64,000 nucleotides of DNA from Takifugu bimaculatus. Lineage: Eukaryota; Chordata; Actinopteri; Tetraodontiformes; Tetraodontidae. Numbering within the stretch: position 1 is the stretch's first letter; every line of letters starts with the position of its first letter. The stretch spans positions 5,208,796-5,272,795 of the forward strand of contig CP034976.1 in NCBI GenBank assembly GCA_004026145.2, read 5' to 3'. This document shows, in pieces, positions 1 to 11,492 of this stretch. A model generated the notes under the pieces. It saw nothing but the letters and a program-made list of their open reading frames with translations. It searched no databases and had not been told where the DNA came from. Position numbers and translations under genes: made by a program.

Positions 1-120
1 AGTCTCTTTGCAAGATAACAACTCTTAAATGCCCTTTTTCATGATTCCTTAATGCAGAGTAACTGATTAAATCCTCAGATGTTGGAATTCCATTTTGATG
101 AAAGTTAATTTGTTTGACAG

Positions 121-712
121 GATTACCCATAAGCACAATGTTTCTCAGCCCTGGGGTGACACCATGGAAAACAACGCTTCCCGGAGTCGTGGATGGCGCC
201 AACAATCCTGGCATCCGCATCTTTGAATATGATACTCAAACCCTTCTGGTTAAAGTGAGTCAAGTCTAACATTTATAAACTGTTTGTATACAGCATATAT
301 AACCTCAGTGAACACATACGTACTTGTATCGTTTTATTCTTTTAAACTGCAGGATGTGGTGACTTATTACTTGAACCTGACCTATGCTAATGCAGCTGGC
401 AGTCGTTGGGAAAAAGAGTATCGCCTTACAGAAAGTTTCAGAGTACCTGACGCCTCTCCGACCTCCATGCATCAGGTTCTGGAGCGCATTGCAAGTGAGC
501 CATGCTACCTACAAAAGTACTACGACTTCAACTCGGTCAGCTATGACCTGAAGGAGTGTGATGGCTACTGCCGTGTTGACCATGTGTGTGCAGCCAGAGA
601 GATTGACTTTGATAGGTATGAACATTGTTTGGAAAAAGAAGGAGCAACTGCTATTTATGCTGGCCTGCTTCAAGTTGTTTCTTTTGCCATAACCTTTGCA
701 TTCTGGAACTGA
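121..712 (+). CDS. smpdl3b: Sphingomyelinase-like phosphodiesterase 3b, last two exons (partial)
   Basis: Acid-sphingomyelinase-like phosphodiesterase, a GPI-anchored surface enzyme that acts on phosphodiester lipids and nucleotides. Two exons are visible: 121-254 (acceptor AG at 119-120, donor GTGAGT at 255) and 353-712 (acceptor AG at 351-352, TGA at 710-712). They join in phase 0 at Lys-Asp. The first carries the family signature FLSPGVTPWKTTLPGVV and then GANNPGIRIFEYD. The second holds the C-terminal region with cysteines near CDGYCRVDHVC and ends in a hydrophobic tail, LLQVVSFAITFAFW. That tail fits a GPI-attachment signal, which favours 3b over secreted 3a. The metal-binding core lies upstream of the window. 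An ATTAAA at about 897 may end the transcript. The gene is tail-to-tail with mecr. Confidence 0.9.
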
Positions 713-1948
713 TCACTTAAATGCAAAATTTATGACCAGTATGATTATTTACAGGCAACTCATAGAGTTGTTTTAGAGTTCTGCACTTTATACTGTGGGA
801 ACAATAACCTTTGACCACACCAATAATCAGTACAGTCTCATTGCTCATTGATATAGTTTATTGATATAGTTTAAACGTGTCATTTCCAGTCACTAAAGAT
901 TAAAGGTAGAAGTTTGTAAAGAACATTGCATTCAGCTAATTATCATACATTCTATTCCAATGCTATTTATTTAAAGCTCTTTATGAACTAACCAAATGGT
1001 TAATCAACACTTGAATGTAATTTTGACATTGAAAATTAACCAAAGTAAATGGTCCATCAGTGCAGGCTAATCAATGGGTCATCGAGGCCAATTAAAAGAT
1101 AACTACACCCTATATTGTCCAGTATCAATATACGTATATTGATTAAATGTGAGTGTAATGACATCAGAGGGGGGAGGATTTTTTTTTTTTTTAACTTGAT
1201 CAGGGAACACTCCATCAACAATTTCAGTCTGGATGGGTAATCATGTTATTAGTTACAGTATGTAGTGCTAAAACTGCATTTGCTACATTATCTTTCAAAA
1301 CACATCAGGTAATTAAGAATGAATAGCAATAAGCACTTTTCAATCTTTATCTGAAATTGTCATTCATTAATTCATTAAATAATTAAGCAATTAATTAATG
1401 AATGTTGGGAGAGCAGGATAGTGTTTGATGCGGTTGCATCTAGTTTTTACATCAACAAATATCAGTTCTTTATTTCCAGTAGTATCTCTTGCATAATATT
1501 CTTTTTCAGCAATCTATTACAGGGTTGAAATTTTGGGTCGTTTTGTGTGGATGAACAATCAAATCATACATTAAATGTTCTATTGAATGCACATTGACAG
1601 AGCTTGAGGAATTAAACATAGCTTCACAATGATAAAATATTTTGCAGTACACCTCCCTGTGGTTTACAGACGTAATAATAGAGAGGACGACACAGCGGAC
1701 ATGTCATCTGCACTTTTTCAAAAGGATGTTTTCACCCCCTGCAGTTTTTACCATCCAAAAACAATGTTATTCTATAGTAAACAGAGACATGTCAAGCACT
1801 ACGACCAGGTGGAAAATGGCCTCTCAAGCGGAAGCTTGTTTCCCTTGGTTTAGACCAGCCACTCGTTCCTCGAACGTCTCTATGGCGTCTTGTGTGATTG
1901 TAGTTTGACTGACTTTTACTGTGACATCACAGTGATGCTGGTAAGTTC
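713..1948. other. Convergent intergenic spacer between smpdl3b and mecr
   Basis: AT-rich spacer between two gene 3' ends. It should hold both 3' UTRs. I see no coding signal; the short open frames around 1629-1908 have no recognisable similarity. A run of T lies at about 1181-1192. Confidence 0.6.
1469..1474 (-). terminator. Candidate poly(A) signal of mecr
   Basis: TTTATT on the plus strand reads AATAAA on the mecr sense strand, about 475 bp past the mecr stop. Chosen by position only. Confidence 0.35.
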
Positions 1949-4900
1949 TCACATGATCAGGACTTGTTTAGCTGAAGTGAAAGGCTGTAGCGCTGCATTC
2001 AAAGCCTTTCTGTAGTCTTGGAGGCCCAACTCTGCACAAACTGGAGCTGTCAACTTCCCTTTTCGGATCAGACCACACAGCTCATCCAGCATGGTTCTAA
2101 ATGCTCTTACATCTACGGAAAATTTGTCGATGGAAAATGTCAATACGTTGGAGAAGTCTGAAGTCTTTATGACTCACCATTTGAATGATTTTTCTTCCAT
2201 TGTGTGATCCAAAATCCCTTAACTTTCACATCTTTGAAAATAAGTGCGCTCTGCAGAGAACAATGTTACTACTTAGACGAACCATGCATTTGTAAACTCT
2301 ATACTTGTGAGATCATTCATCTCACCACAGGAACTATAACGGGCTGCTTGGCCATCCCACCATATGTCACCATAGATCCTCCATAACTGAAATAAATAGA
2401 ACATAAACCATTTTGTAATCAGTCTTCTCACTGTCAGATACTTTGTGATACCAAAAGATGATTCTCACTGCAGATGACGTAACAGCTCTGTAGCACTTTT
2501 GCCTCCAACTCCATTCAGGGCCAGTTTAGGTTTTTGGCAGGTCTTTTAAAACATAAAAGAAAATGTAGTAACCTCAGCCCAATCACACTCACATGTCTGC
2601 AGACTGCATTCAGACAAACATACCTTAAACAGTTCCTTCATCTCGGGCCTCCTTAGCTCCTCTTCTCTGATCACGTGAGTTGCTCCAATGGCCTTTAATC
2701 TGTCACTGAGCTGTGTGAACTCTGGTCTTCAGTATAGAAAACAAGGCCATCAAATTGCAGTCATAAATTCAAACAAGCTAGGCTTCAAATAGTATTGGTG
2801 TTTTCACCTGTCTCTGATGACATTGATTGTCTTTATTCCTCTTGAAGCAGCAATCTGTATTACAGCTTGGCCTACTCCACTGTTGGCTGCATTCTGGATC
2901 ACAGAATCCCCTGCACAGGAAACAGAGTAAGGAGACTATCACATTAAGCCAACAAGACTATTCTAGTTTTTTGGACTATTTCTATTTGGACTAAGTAAGA
3001 CAGACTCCATCCTCAAAATCTCTGCATGTTGTTCCCATCATCTATCCACCTGTAGCTTCCTTGTTGTTGGTCCACATAAATTGTGTAGGACTTCTCCAGT
3101 GTAAGCTCAATTTCATTCACATGATCAATCCTGACCTTTGGAGGCAGATTATTTTGAAACTCACCTGGTTTGAGCTCTTCAAAGTCCGATAGCATCCTCC
3201 AGGCAGTGCAGGGATTCACACCAAGTGTCGCCGCACACAACAAAGGTATGTCTTTGGCCAAAGAGATAACAGCATCTTCAGCTACCACAGCCTCTGTCCT
3301 CCATGTGCCTGTATATGTTAAACAAGCACAGTATCTTCTCAAAGTCCCATTTGGGAATACAACCATGGCCCAATTGACTCATGAACATTGGTCAAACTGA
3401 ATTTTACCAAGACCAGCATCTTTTGGAAGGATCCAGTCTCCCAGTTTGAGTGATTTCACCTTGCTGCCAATTTCCATAATCTGGCCTACTCCCTCATTGC
3501 CCCCCACAGCTGGAAGATCAGGCAGGATCGCGTAAGTACCTGTAAACACACGGCCCATTAAAAATCTCCTATTGAAATCTTAATTAAATAAATTGAAAGG
3601 AAGCAAAACAAGCAAACATACAAGAAAAAACCTAAATACCCTGAATCATGTTGATGTCAGATGGGTTGATTGGAGATGCCAGTATTTTAACCAGGACATC
3701 GTGTTCACCTACAGTTGGTAAATCTACTTGCTCTAGCCTGTCAAACAAAAATAATTCTGTAAATTAACATATTATTGATCCCATCGCTCCACAGGTTCTA
3801 GTGACAGTAAAAACACACATTTCAGCTAGTCTCAACAAAAGTAGTTTTATTTAGTTGCTATTAGTAAAACATTCAAATGAAATAATTATTTGTCATCTAA
3901 CATTATACCTTATATTCCCTGAACATAATTACACCAGCTTGGGAGGCTGCCATGGATGGCCATGACTAGAATAAAATGGTTCTTCCCGTTAAAGGAAGCC
4001 AACACATTTGTGTGAATACTAGAGAAAGTAGTTTTAACTAGAGAGGAACAAAAAAAAACATTTAAGGATTGAAAACTGTGAAACCTTTATGCTCAGTTTG
4101 CCCCTCTGGTCACGGGATGATTAATAAGTAGCAATTTATTATGTAATTATTTCCTTTCAAACAAAATCGGAAAAAAAGGAACAAAGCAGAATTTCAGAGA
4201 AAACAAAAGATGCTTTTCTGTTTTGGAAGTGATTATAATTTATAATAAGAATGCAGGATTTATTTATTGTGTAGGGATGTACCACAGGGGACACAGTGAG
4301 GTCATGCATTCGGTATCATTAATTGCATAATCCAATTATATTCTAAACTTCAACTGAAAATTTAACACAAATTATAGCACATAGATATATATGAGCATTT
4401 CAATTCTCCGAACAGATATCGTTTTCATATAAGGTTTTATAGTGCATTCTTTAGCGTTTCTAAAATTCAAAGTGTTTATTGTCGTATGTACAGAAGAAAC
4501 AGTTTCCTTGTACAGTGAAATTCTTACATTGCTGCCCACGAGGAATGCCAGAACAAATATTAAAAAAGTAGTATAAAAATAGTACAAAAAATAATGCGAA
4601 AAAAAAAAGTGCAACAGAGGATTGTGTGCAAATCTATTTTGTGAGGTGCTCCATGGTTGTAAATCCTGTCAACTGTTCATGAGTCTGATGGCAGTTGGAT
4701 AGAGGGAGTTCTTCAGCCTCCAAGTCTGTGCAATTCACACTTCTGTGCCTTCGGCCTGATGGCAGACGTGTGATCAGTCTATGCTGGGGGTGGGTGGGGT
4801 CCTTCTTTATGATAGACATCATAAACAATTTCTTCCCTGGGTTTAAAATTTTTGTTATGTCACTCCTAAAGATGTCATTTCATGTTTCACTGGGATCCTA

Positions 4901-6310
4901 TGAAAGTCAATTGGTTGAGGATCAGAGTTTTGATATGAGAAATGGTTCGTCGAGGCCCCCAGTCATCACTGCCACCCAAACCACGTTGCACCGGCCCCTA
5001 ATGGATCTTCCTGCGGGTGGAGAGCCTACCCATCTCGCCATTTCGGGTTGAGCCTGGCCATGTCCTGTTGGCCTACTGGGGGCATATTAGCTCCGGACAC
5101 TTTGGCTCCCAGGATCATCTGGGGGCGCAAAACTCTCCACCATAGTAAAGTGGTGGTTCAAGGAGGGGGGAAAGGTGTGTTGGTGGAAAGATGGAACGTG
5201 AGATTAGCAGGCGGATCAATACAGCCTCTACAGTTATGCAGCCAGTGTACTGGACCGTTATAGTAAACAGAGAGCTTAGTTGCAAGGCAAAGCTCTCGAT
5301 TTATTGGTCAGTCTACGCTCCTACTCTCAGCTATGGTCATGAACTTTGGGTAATGACCGGGGAGGAGCTCAGATTGAAGCTGCTGCTCCTCCGTGTTGAG
5401 AGGACTCAGCAAAGGTGGCTCGGGCATCTGTTTTGGATGGACGCCTCCCTAGGGAGGTTCCAGGAATATCCCAGGAGGAGGCCCCTGAGATGCTGGAGAG
5501 ACTAGGTCTCTCAGCTGGCCCCGGAGCCTCTTAGAATACTCCCGGGTGAGTTGGAGGAAAGTATGGACATCAATTCTTAAGCTGCTGGACCCCGTGACCC
5601 AGTCCAAATAAGACGGGGTGAGGTTGAGGATCATGTATTAAAATTAACTCACATTTTCAAAAATGTAAATATAAACCCGATTAATTAATCATGCTACTCA
5701 TTACTTTGGTAAACATCACACCAAAAAAATACTAAACATTTGAATATAAACTGTTGACCACACCCTTATAAGATGGAAGGCCTTATAAGGGTTTGTTTAA
5801 AAATCTAAAAATAAGACGAAGCCTCTATCTTAAAATAATTATAGGCTTCAAAATCATGCTGCAAAAGAATTGGGAGTAGTTTAAGCGACTCTCCTTGCTA
5901 ACTATACACCCTGCATATACAGGTCTATGGTAAAGCGACTGTCTTAGATAGTTTACGCTAGGTGATGTTACTTTATCATTTTTATTCCTCAATTTTTATT
6001 TCCAAAACAAAAATAAACAAAGTAATTTTCTGATTTTGTTTTGAAAAGGAATCGTGAAAGAACCAGACAGCGATTTTAAAATCTAGTCAAAATAGCCTAA
6101 GCGTTTTTAGCACGGCCAGTTATTTGGGATTAAAAATGAAAACTACGGTAGTTGATTTAGCGTCTCTTACTTCACTACTTCAGTGGGTTCTCCGTGTTTT
6201 CTGTACCGAAGAGCCTGGCATGTCCGTGCCCCAAGTGCAGCTGAAAGACTAAAGAGAGAAACATGAGAACGACTTTCAAAAAATGCACCTGCGGATCTAC
6301 GTCTACACAT
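1949..6310 (-). CDS. mecr: Mitochondrial trans-2-enoyl-CoA/ACP reductase, complete, 10 exons
   Basis: NADPH-dependent reductase of the last step of mitochondrial fatty-acid synthesis, which feeds lipoate production. Exons, in transcript order: 6310-6171, 3737-3640, 3539-3408, 3308-3165, 2910-2808, 2726-2624, 2542-2469, 2386-2326, 2250-2178, 2112-1949. All have GT-AG borders and phases that join, giving 363 aa (human form about 373). Visible motifs: [11 protein letters not shown], then a Tyr at the expected catalytic position, [38 protein letters not shown] (cofactor-binding turn), [12 protein letters not shown] and the C-terminus [13 protein letters not shown]. The start at 6310 gives an Arg/Ser-rich leader ([15 protein letters not shown]) suited to mitochondrial import. 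An in-frame ATG at 6355 would add 15 residues. Intron 1 (2.4 kb) holds LINE remnants. Exon 7 is in frame if it starts at 2542. Confidence 0.93.
4430..4890. repeat. Interspersed repeat remnant in mecr intron 1
   Basis: The stretch with an A-rich block near 4550-4610 and a following segment (about 4640-4820) resembles a repeat I recall as common in fish genomes. I cannot name its family. It ends close to the LINE fragment that follows. Confidence 0.35.
5191..5505 (+). mobile_element. Fragment of RTE-like LINE reverse transcriptase 3' end
   Basis: The open frame begins [13 protein letters not shown], carries [32 protein letters not shown] and ends [11 protein letters not shown]. The same segment occurs in better form at about 34650-35060 and, inverted, at 37378-37701. 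It is the C-terminal part of a non-LTR ORF2, truncated and divergent, inserted in mecr intron 1 against the direction of the gene. RTE-type is my best guess from the linked endonuclease in the 33 kb copy. Confidence 0.7.
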
Positions 6311-6724
6311 GGACTGGATATAATGTAAACCCGATTTATAACAAGGCAGCCACATTGCAATATATTTAACAATTAACGGAAAATCCTATGTACAACAAGT
6401 GTATGTGATCTTTGATTACGTTCAGCCTACAGCGCAGCCATATTGCTTTTTTTTTTCTTCTGTTTTATTTTTTTTAATGGCGGTCGGCGGTAGATGCATT
6501 ACCGCCACCTACCGTTTGTTGAGCAGCATACCGCATTGTCTAAATCCTACTAAACCCCTTTGAAAATCTGAAAATCGCCCTCCCATATTATATCTTGTCT
6601 GGCCTCTGATTGTTTATGCCCGATTGAGTACTTTACTTTGTCTAATGTCTTGTATCCAGACTGATACCATATAAATGGCCAATAGCTCACCTGTGTATTC
6701 TGCTGTTATCATTATTATTATTCC

Positions 6725-6790
6725 TTAATCTAATGAAGAAGCCTTCTGGATAGAAGGTGAAATGTCTTCAAAAGAGATAAATGTTTGCTT
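6725..6790 (+). repeat. Short Penelope-like repeat piece, degraded hammerhead-like hairpin
   Basis: Contains GAAGAAGCCTTCTGGATAG followed by AAGGTGAAATGTCTTCAAAA. It matches the repeats at 8661-8700 and 36478-36516. The 7-bp hairpin survives with a G-T pair, but the leading C of the core is A here and the later C-G has become T-G. Confidence 0.5.
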
Positions 6791-6854
6791 CAATCACACT
6801 TTTCCCTTGATCTTTTTCCAATAAACTCAAATCAATACTTACCTCTTCCAGTTT

Positions 6855-7760
6855 CAATCGATCAATCTTTATTTATATAGCGTCTATTACGATCAAAATT
6901 GTTTCTAGGCGCTTTACATAATCCCAGGGCCTGACCCCCAACAAGCAACAGTGGAGAGGAGAGGAGAGGAGAGGAGAGGAGAGGAGAGGAGAGGAGAGGA
7001 GAGGAGAGGAGAGGAGAGGAGAGGAGCCATGACCCAGTGGGGTCACAGAGGCCTGTCACGTGATCATGTTTCTGGACCCCGGCAGCCGCGGCCTATAGCA
7101 GCATAACTAAGATGTTAACCTAATGATTAGATAACCCCCTAAGGGGGGTATATAATAGTAACTGGGACTACAGAATGAGTGACAATAAGCTTTTTCAAAG
7201 AGGTAGGTTTTAAGTTTGAACTTAAAAGTAGAGATGGAGTCAGCCTCCCGTACCTGGACAGAGAGCTGGTTCCACAGCAGGGGGGCCTGGTAGCTAAATG
7301 CACGGCCCCCCATTCTACTTCTAGAGACTCTGGGGACCACAAGTAGACCAGCATTCTGAAAGCGTAGCGGTCTATTGGGCTGGTAAGGTGTCAATAGCTC
7401 CTCCAGGTAGGATGGAGCTAGGCCTCTGAGGACCTTGTAGGTCAGAAGAAGGATTTTAAAAATTATTCTAAATTTAACAGGCAGCCAATGAAGAGATGCC
7501 AGTACAGGAGTTATGTGATCTCTTTTGTCAATACCTGTCAGCATTTTGGATCACCTGGAGACTTCTTAATGTGTTGTTTGGACACCCTGATAATAAAGAA
7601 TTACAATAGTCCAGCCTGGAAGTAACAAATGCATGGACTAACTTTTCAGCATCATGCCGCATCAGTAGTTTCCTGATCCTTTTGATGTTCCCCAGGTGAA
7701 AAAGGGCACTTCTAGAGACTGTTTCATCAACACAACAGTTCCAGGGAAATCTCAGTTAAC
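6855..7760 (-). mobile_element. 5'-truncated L2-clade LINE, 3' end of ORF2 plus 3' UTR
   Basis: On the minus strand, about 7760 to 7107 encodes the C-terminal end of an L2-type ORF2: HAFVTSRLDYCNSLLSG, then (frame change near 7545) TGIDKRDHITPVLASLHWLPV, LLTYKVLRGLAPSYLEELL and GGRAFSYQAPLLWNQLSV. Below 7107 lies the 3' UTR with a GAGGA array. It is a second copy of the element at 37.7-40.4 kb. About 95 bp present before the array there is missing here. Confidence 0.85.
6954..7025. repeat. (GAGGA)n pentanucleotide array
   Basis: About 14 near-perfect pentamers inside the L2 3' region. The L2 copy at 37.9 kb carries the same array, so it belongs to the element. Confidence 0.95.
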
Positions 7761-8449
7761 CTGTTTGCCGTGAGAACAATAACTCCTGCACCAGTTTGAT
7801 ATAAGCCTCAAATAATAGTACCACTAAGTTATTTTAAGAGCTAAACAGAAACACTCGTGTGTATCTGAACACACTTCACTGAATCATCTGTCTCACACTA
7901 TCATTACCTGCAGGAAACTACATATTGCGCTTAAAATAAACTTGTTTTAGAATGAAACATTGAATAAAATTACACTATAAAGTCAGGAAAGACAAGCAAC
8001 TAAAATGTTTCCAAGGTGGGATGGCACAGAGCAGGACTGTTTTACTCACCCTTATGTTAGCAATTCTATTTTCTGTAACCCGGCCTTTAATTGTCCATCC
8101 AAAACTGTGTACCTTTCTTTTTTCCTTCTCTTGGCATGATTTTAATATACTCTGAGCTGAAGGGTTTTCTCCATGTCCCCTTGAATTTCACCCCACCTAC
8201 ATTAAGGATGACAGGTTTAGTTTTCTTTGCACAACACACTCTTATTGTCTGATATTCATATTTCATATTCATATATTCTATTCATATACCATTCACCTTT
8301 AATCTAACACCAAACTGATTAAACCTAAATACTATTCTTAAGGATGCTCAATGTGCTCCGAAATCTCCTTTTATACACCCAATAATATTTAAAGTCTTTT
8401 TACATTTACACTTCCTATCACCCACGTACAATGCAGTCCTCCACTCCTT
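7761..8449. other. No recognisable feature
   Basis: AT-rich sequence with only short chance open frames on either strand. Confidence 0.6.
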
Positions 8450-8785
8450 CCAACAACAAACCAAACATTCACACCATTCCAAGAGATCTGGTGACTCACC
8501 ACCATGTGAGCCAGCAGACAAAGGGGAGACACCTCAACTGAAACTAGGTGAACAACCCTACCAATGATCCTGCCAACGACTCTCAGGTGACCACCCAGAT
8601 GATTAGCATGCTAATGGTCTACAAGGGCTATATTTTAAAGCTCGGTCCCCAGTGAGTTCAGAACTGAAGAAGCCTTCTGGATAGAAGGCGAAACGTCTTC
8701 AAAAGAGAAGAAAAACAGTCCAGTTGACAAAGAAAACTACCTTGGATAACGATGACCTGGATGATTGAGAATCTCCACAGACATC
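8450..8785 (+). mobile_element. Penelope-like retroelement terminal fragment with hammerhead-like core
   Basis: The 3' 140 bp match 36460-36600 closely, so this is a dispersed repeat. The core at 8661-8700 reads GAA-CTGAAGA, a hairpin GCCTTCT/AGAAGGC with loop GGAT, then GAAACGTC-TTC. This is the order of invariant parts of a hammerhead ribozyme. Penelope-like elements are known to carry hammerhead motifs in their terminal repeats. Assignment to that class is inference, since no reverse transcriptase is attached. Confidence 0.5.
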
Positions 8786-9009
8786 TTTTTACATTCCCCC
8801 TTTAACTTCTAAATATGTAGTTTATAATAAATCCTTATGTCGAACCAAATCCTTAAATACTTAAAACAAGCCACTACTTTTACACTGATAGTCTATAATT
8901 TTCAGTATTTATTTATGAGGCATTAATGATTTATTGATTGATTGTGTAATGATCTTCAAGACTATTTCTGATTTGTAACTTGCTCTTATTGAACAATGTC
9001 GTTGCAGTT

Positions 9010-9440
9010 GATAAGATTAATTCTGTGAGACTCCTGAGACTCTGTGAGACTCCTCTACCGCTTTTGTTTAGTTGTATTCATTTTACTTAAAAGGGTAAGG
9101 TTGTTAGTGTTGATCTCTCCATGAGAAAGGAGGGATTTGTGAGGAGGATCACATCTTGTTTTCCATTCTCTCCAGAGACAAGCAATGTCGAGAGGTAAAC
9201 AGGCTCGTTTGGATAGTGAGGGACCAACAGGCTAGTACCAGACACAGTTGACTTTAACCAATAACCTTCCATTTGCCTTATAAACCTCTTGGTATGACTG
9301 TCTCATCAGAATTGATGCTGGTGCTACATGTGTGAACTGTTGCTGCGTTAGTGTCACTTCTCCTGACCAGTAAACTTCCTTTCAACACGTCATCCGAGTC
9401 TCCTGTGTATCAGTTCCGCAATCTCCAGAATTTTCACAAC
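9010..9440 (+). mobile_element. Possible solo LTR of a retroelement
   Basis: The segment has LTR-like order: a TATA-like CCTTATAAACC at about 9276, then AGTAAACTTCC at about 9369, then a short tail ending TTTTCACAACA at 9440. No coding part and no convincing 5' boundary or target duplication was found. Confidence 0.3.
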
Positions 9441-11480
9441 ATATAACTTCCCCATTAACTTCTAACTATGTACTTTATTATGAATTCTTTTCTCAAATCG
9501 AATCTCTAAATACTGAAAAAAAACACACTTCTAAGGGTTGCTCATATAATTTATGGTTGATTTGACATTTTTTCTTATTTGTAAAGACAACCATTTTGCT
9601 TTGCTAACTATAATATGATGTGGCCCATCCACTAAAATCATATCATATGCTTTTTCTTTCAAAAACACACACCACTACACTTTTACTCTTTTTATCTAAT
9701 GTTCAAAACAAAAAGTAGGACCCATCATGCTTATTCCTTTCCTAAAGCCACTTTTATAGATCGTTAATTCTTCCCTGGTTTCTAAGTAATAGTTCAACCT
9801 TTTATTAATCATTTTTCCATAGTTTTGCCTTCACGAGAGGAGTGATTGGTCTGTAGCTCTCAGGTAATCGTGGGTCCTTATCTGACAACTTCTTTCCACT
9901 GATCAGGCAACTCCCCTTATTCCCATATTGTTATATAATTTCAAAAATACCTATTTACTTTGAACACTAAGGTTATCTAACATGCATAAGTTTATTTGGT
10001 CTTTTCCTGGAGTTGTTTTTCCAGCTTTCCTTCATGAAATGTTCAGTTCTGTCATTGAAAACTCAATTTTAATTACATTTCCATATTCTTCCTCAACTTG
10101 CATCACTTCAGTACTGTTATGCACTGCAGACAGGAATCAAGACCCCCAAATGCAGACACACACGACTGGTTGAGAATGGAATTAAGAGTTACTGAAAGCT
10201 GGTTCAGGGCAAAACCAAGTGGCGCTGGAAGCACAAAAACAGTCAAACTGGAGCAGGATGGGCGGTGAGAAAAGACGTCTGAAAGGGAGACTTACAATCA
10301 GTTCAGAACTGGAAACAGGAATCATGAAACAAACTTGCGTTCAGAGTTTCAGGAACCAGGCTGTAACACAGAGGTTAAACAACAAACTGGCAATAATTGG
10401 AAAGTGGACCAGGCTTTTAAAGCAGGAGGTAGGTGTGGGTGATTAGCTGGAGATGAGTTCCAGGTGTGTAGATCGCCTGACAGGAGAGAACCTGGAAGCA
10501 GCCCTGCCCAGGCTGGAAGTAAACAGACAAAGGAGCACAGACAAGAAACAGAAGGGGAGGGGGAGAGGGAAACACAAGTACCTACTAATATTGTTTTTCT
10601 CCTGCCTTCTTTCTCTTGATTACTCAAATTTTCCATGCTCTGTATTTTAGCAAATGTCTAAGCCATTAGTACTGTTTTTCCCTATTATTTTAGTTTCACA
10701 TTTTTCTAATGGTGACTCAAAGCTGCATAATTGCAGTTCAATCAAGGCTTTTTTTCAATATGTTGAATGTCTTGTTTTGGGCTTTTTCTGCCTCGGCGCA
10801 TTCATTTTTCCACTATAGTACTTTTTCCCCTTTTATTTCTTTTGCTTCTTGGAACAGTGGAATTTGCTGCTTCAACTATACTTTTACATTAATTACCTGG
10901 TTTAAATTTAGCATCTAGCACTCTCAATTTACCCTCAGCCAATATTCTCAGCATATCCCATCTTCCTCCTCCCTTGTTCTAATCCTGTACATATTGGATA
11001 ATGATCCCTACCCACCGTGGGACACCCTCTTAACATTTCCTAGTTATTTTTCCCTGGTAAAGCTTGTGCTCTGTCCTTTCGAATGCTAGAATATCCAGTA
11101 ATAATAAAGTCTAAATTCTCTTGTACACAAATATTAGGCTGTTCCTGTAATTCAGTGATATATTTTTTAAACTCTTGCCCGTTCGCCTTGAGACTTCTAG
11201 CACTCCATTGGAGTATGGACATTATGGTATGCATGAGCTTCTGAATACTGATGTCGTTTCTTCCTGACTAAAATCTAAGAAGACAAGCCCTTCAAATTCA
11301 GAAATTTTGCTGCAGCCTTCACAATTATTTAGATTTTCTTCTGTTCTTGTCACATGTTTTTTCACAGGTCATTTCTTTCTTCACCATCAGTAAGATAGCA
11401 TGTATAAGATGGCATTCTTATACCACTACTCTTCCTCTGATTATTCCACAAACCACTGGTAATCACTTAACCATCCTTCC
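9441..11480. other. Intergenic, probable repeat remnants
   Basis: No gene recognised. The block at about 10125-10590 (AGACAGGAATCAAGACCCCC to the purine-rich stretch before 10580) has the look of an old interspersed repeat. The rest is AT-rich with chance open frames. Confidence 0.4.
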
Positions 11481-11492
11481 ACTTTCTCCTTC

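Noticed and set aside
1629..1908. Overlapping open frames between smpdl3b and mecr
   Set aside because: No similarity, poor coding look, and located in a convergent 3' UTR spacer.
2469..2542. Apparent frameshift in mecr exon 7 (five A in a row giving a stop)
   Set aside because: If the exon starts at 2542, the first AG downstream of the intron, the frame is open ([14 protein letters not shown]) and phases on both sides agree.
6862..7059. Open frame with repeated LLSSP
   Set aside because: Translation of the GAGGA array in the L2 3' UTR.
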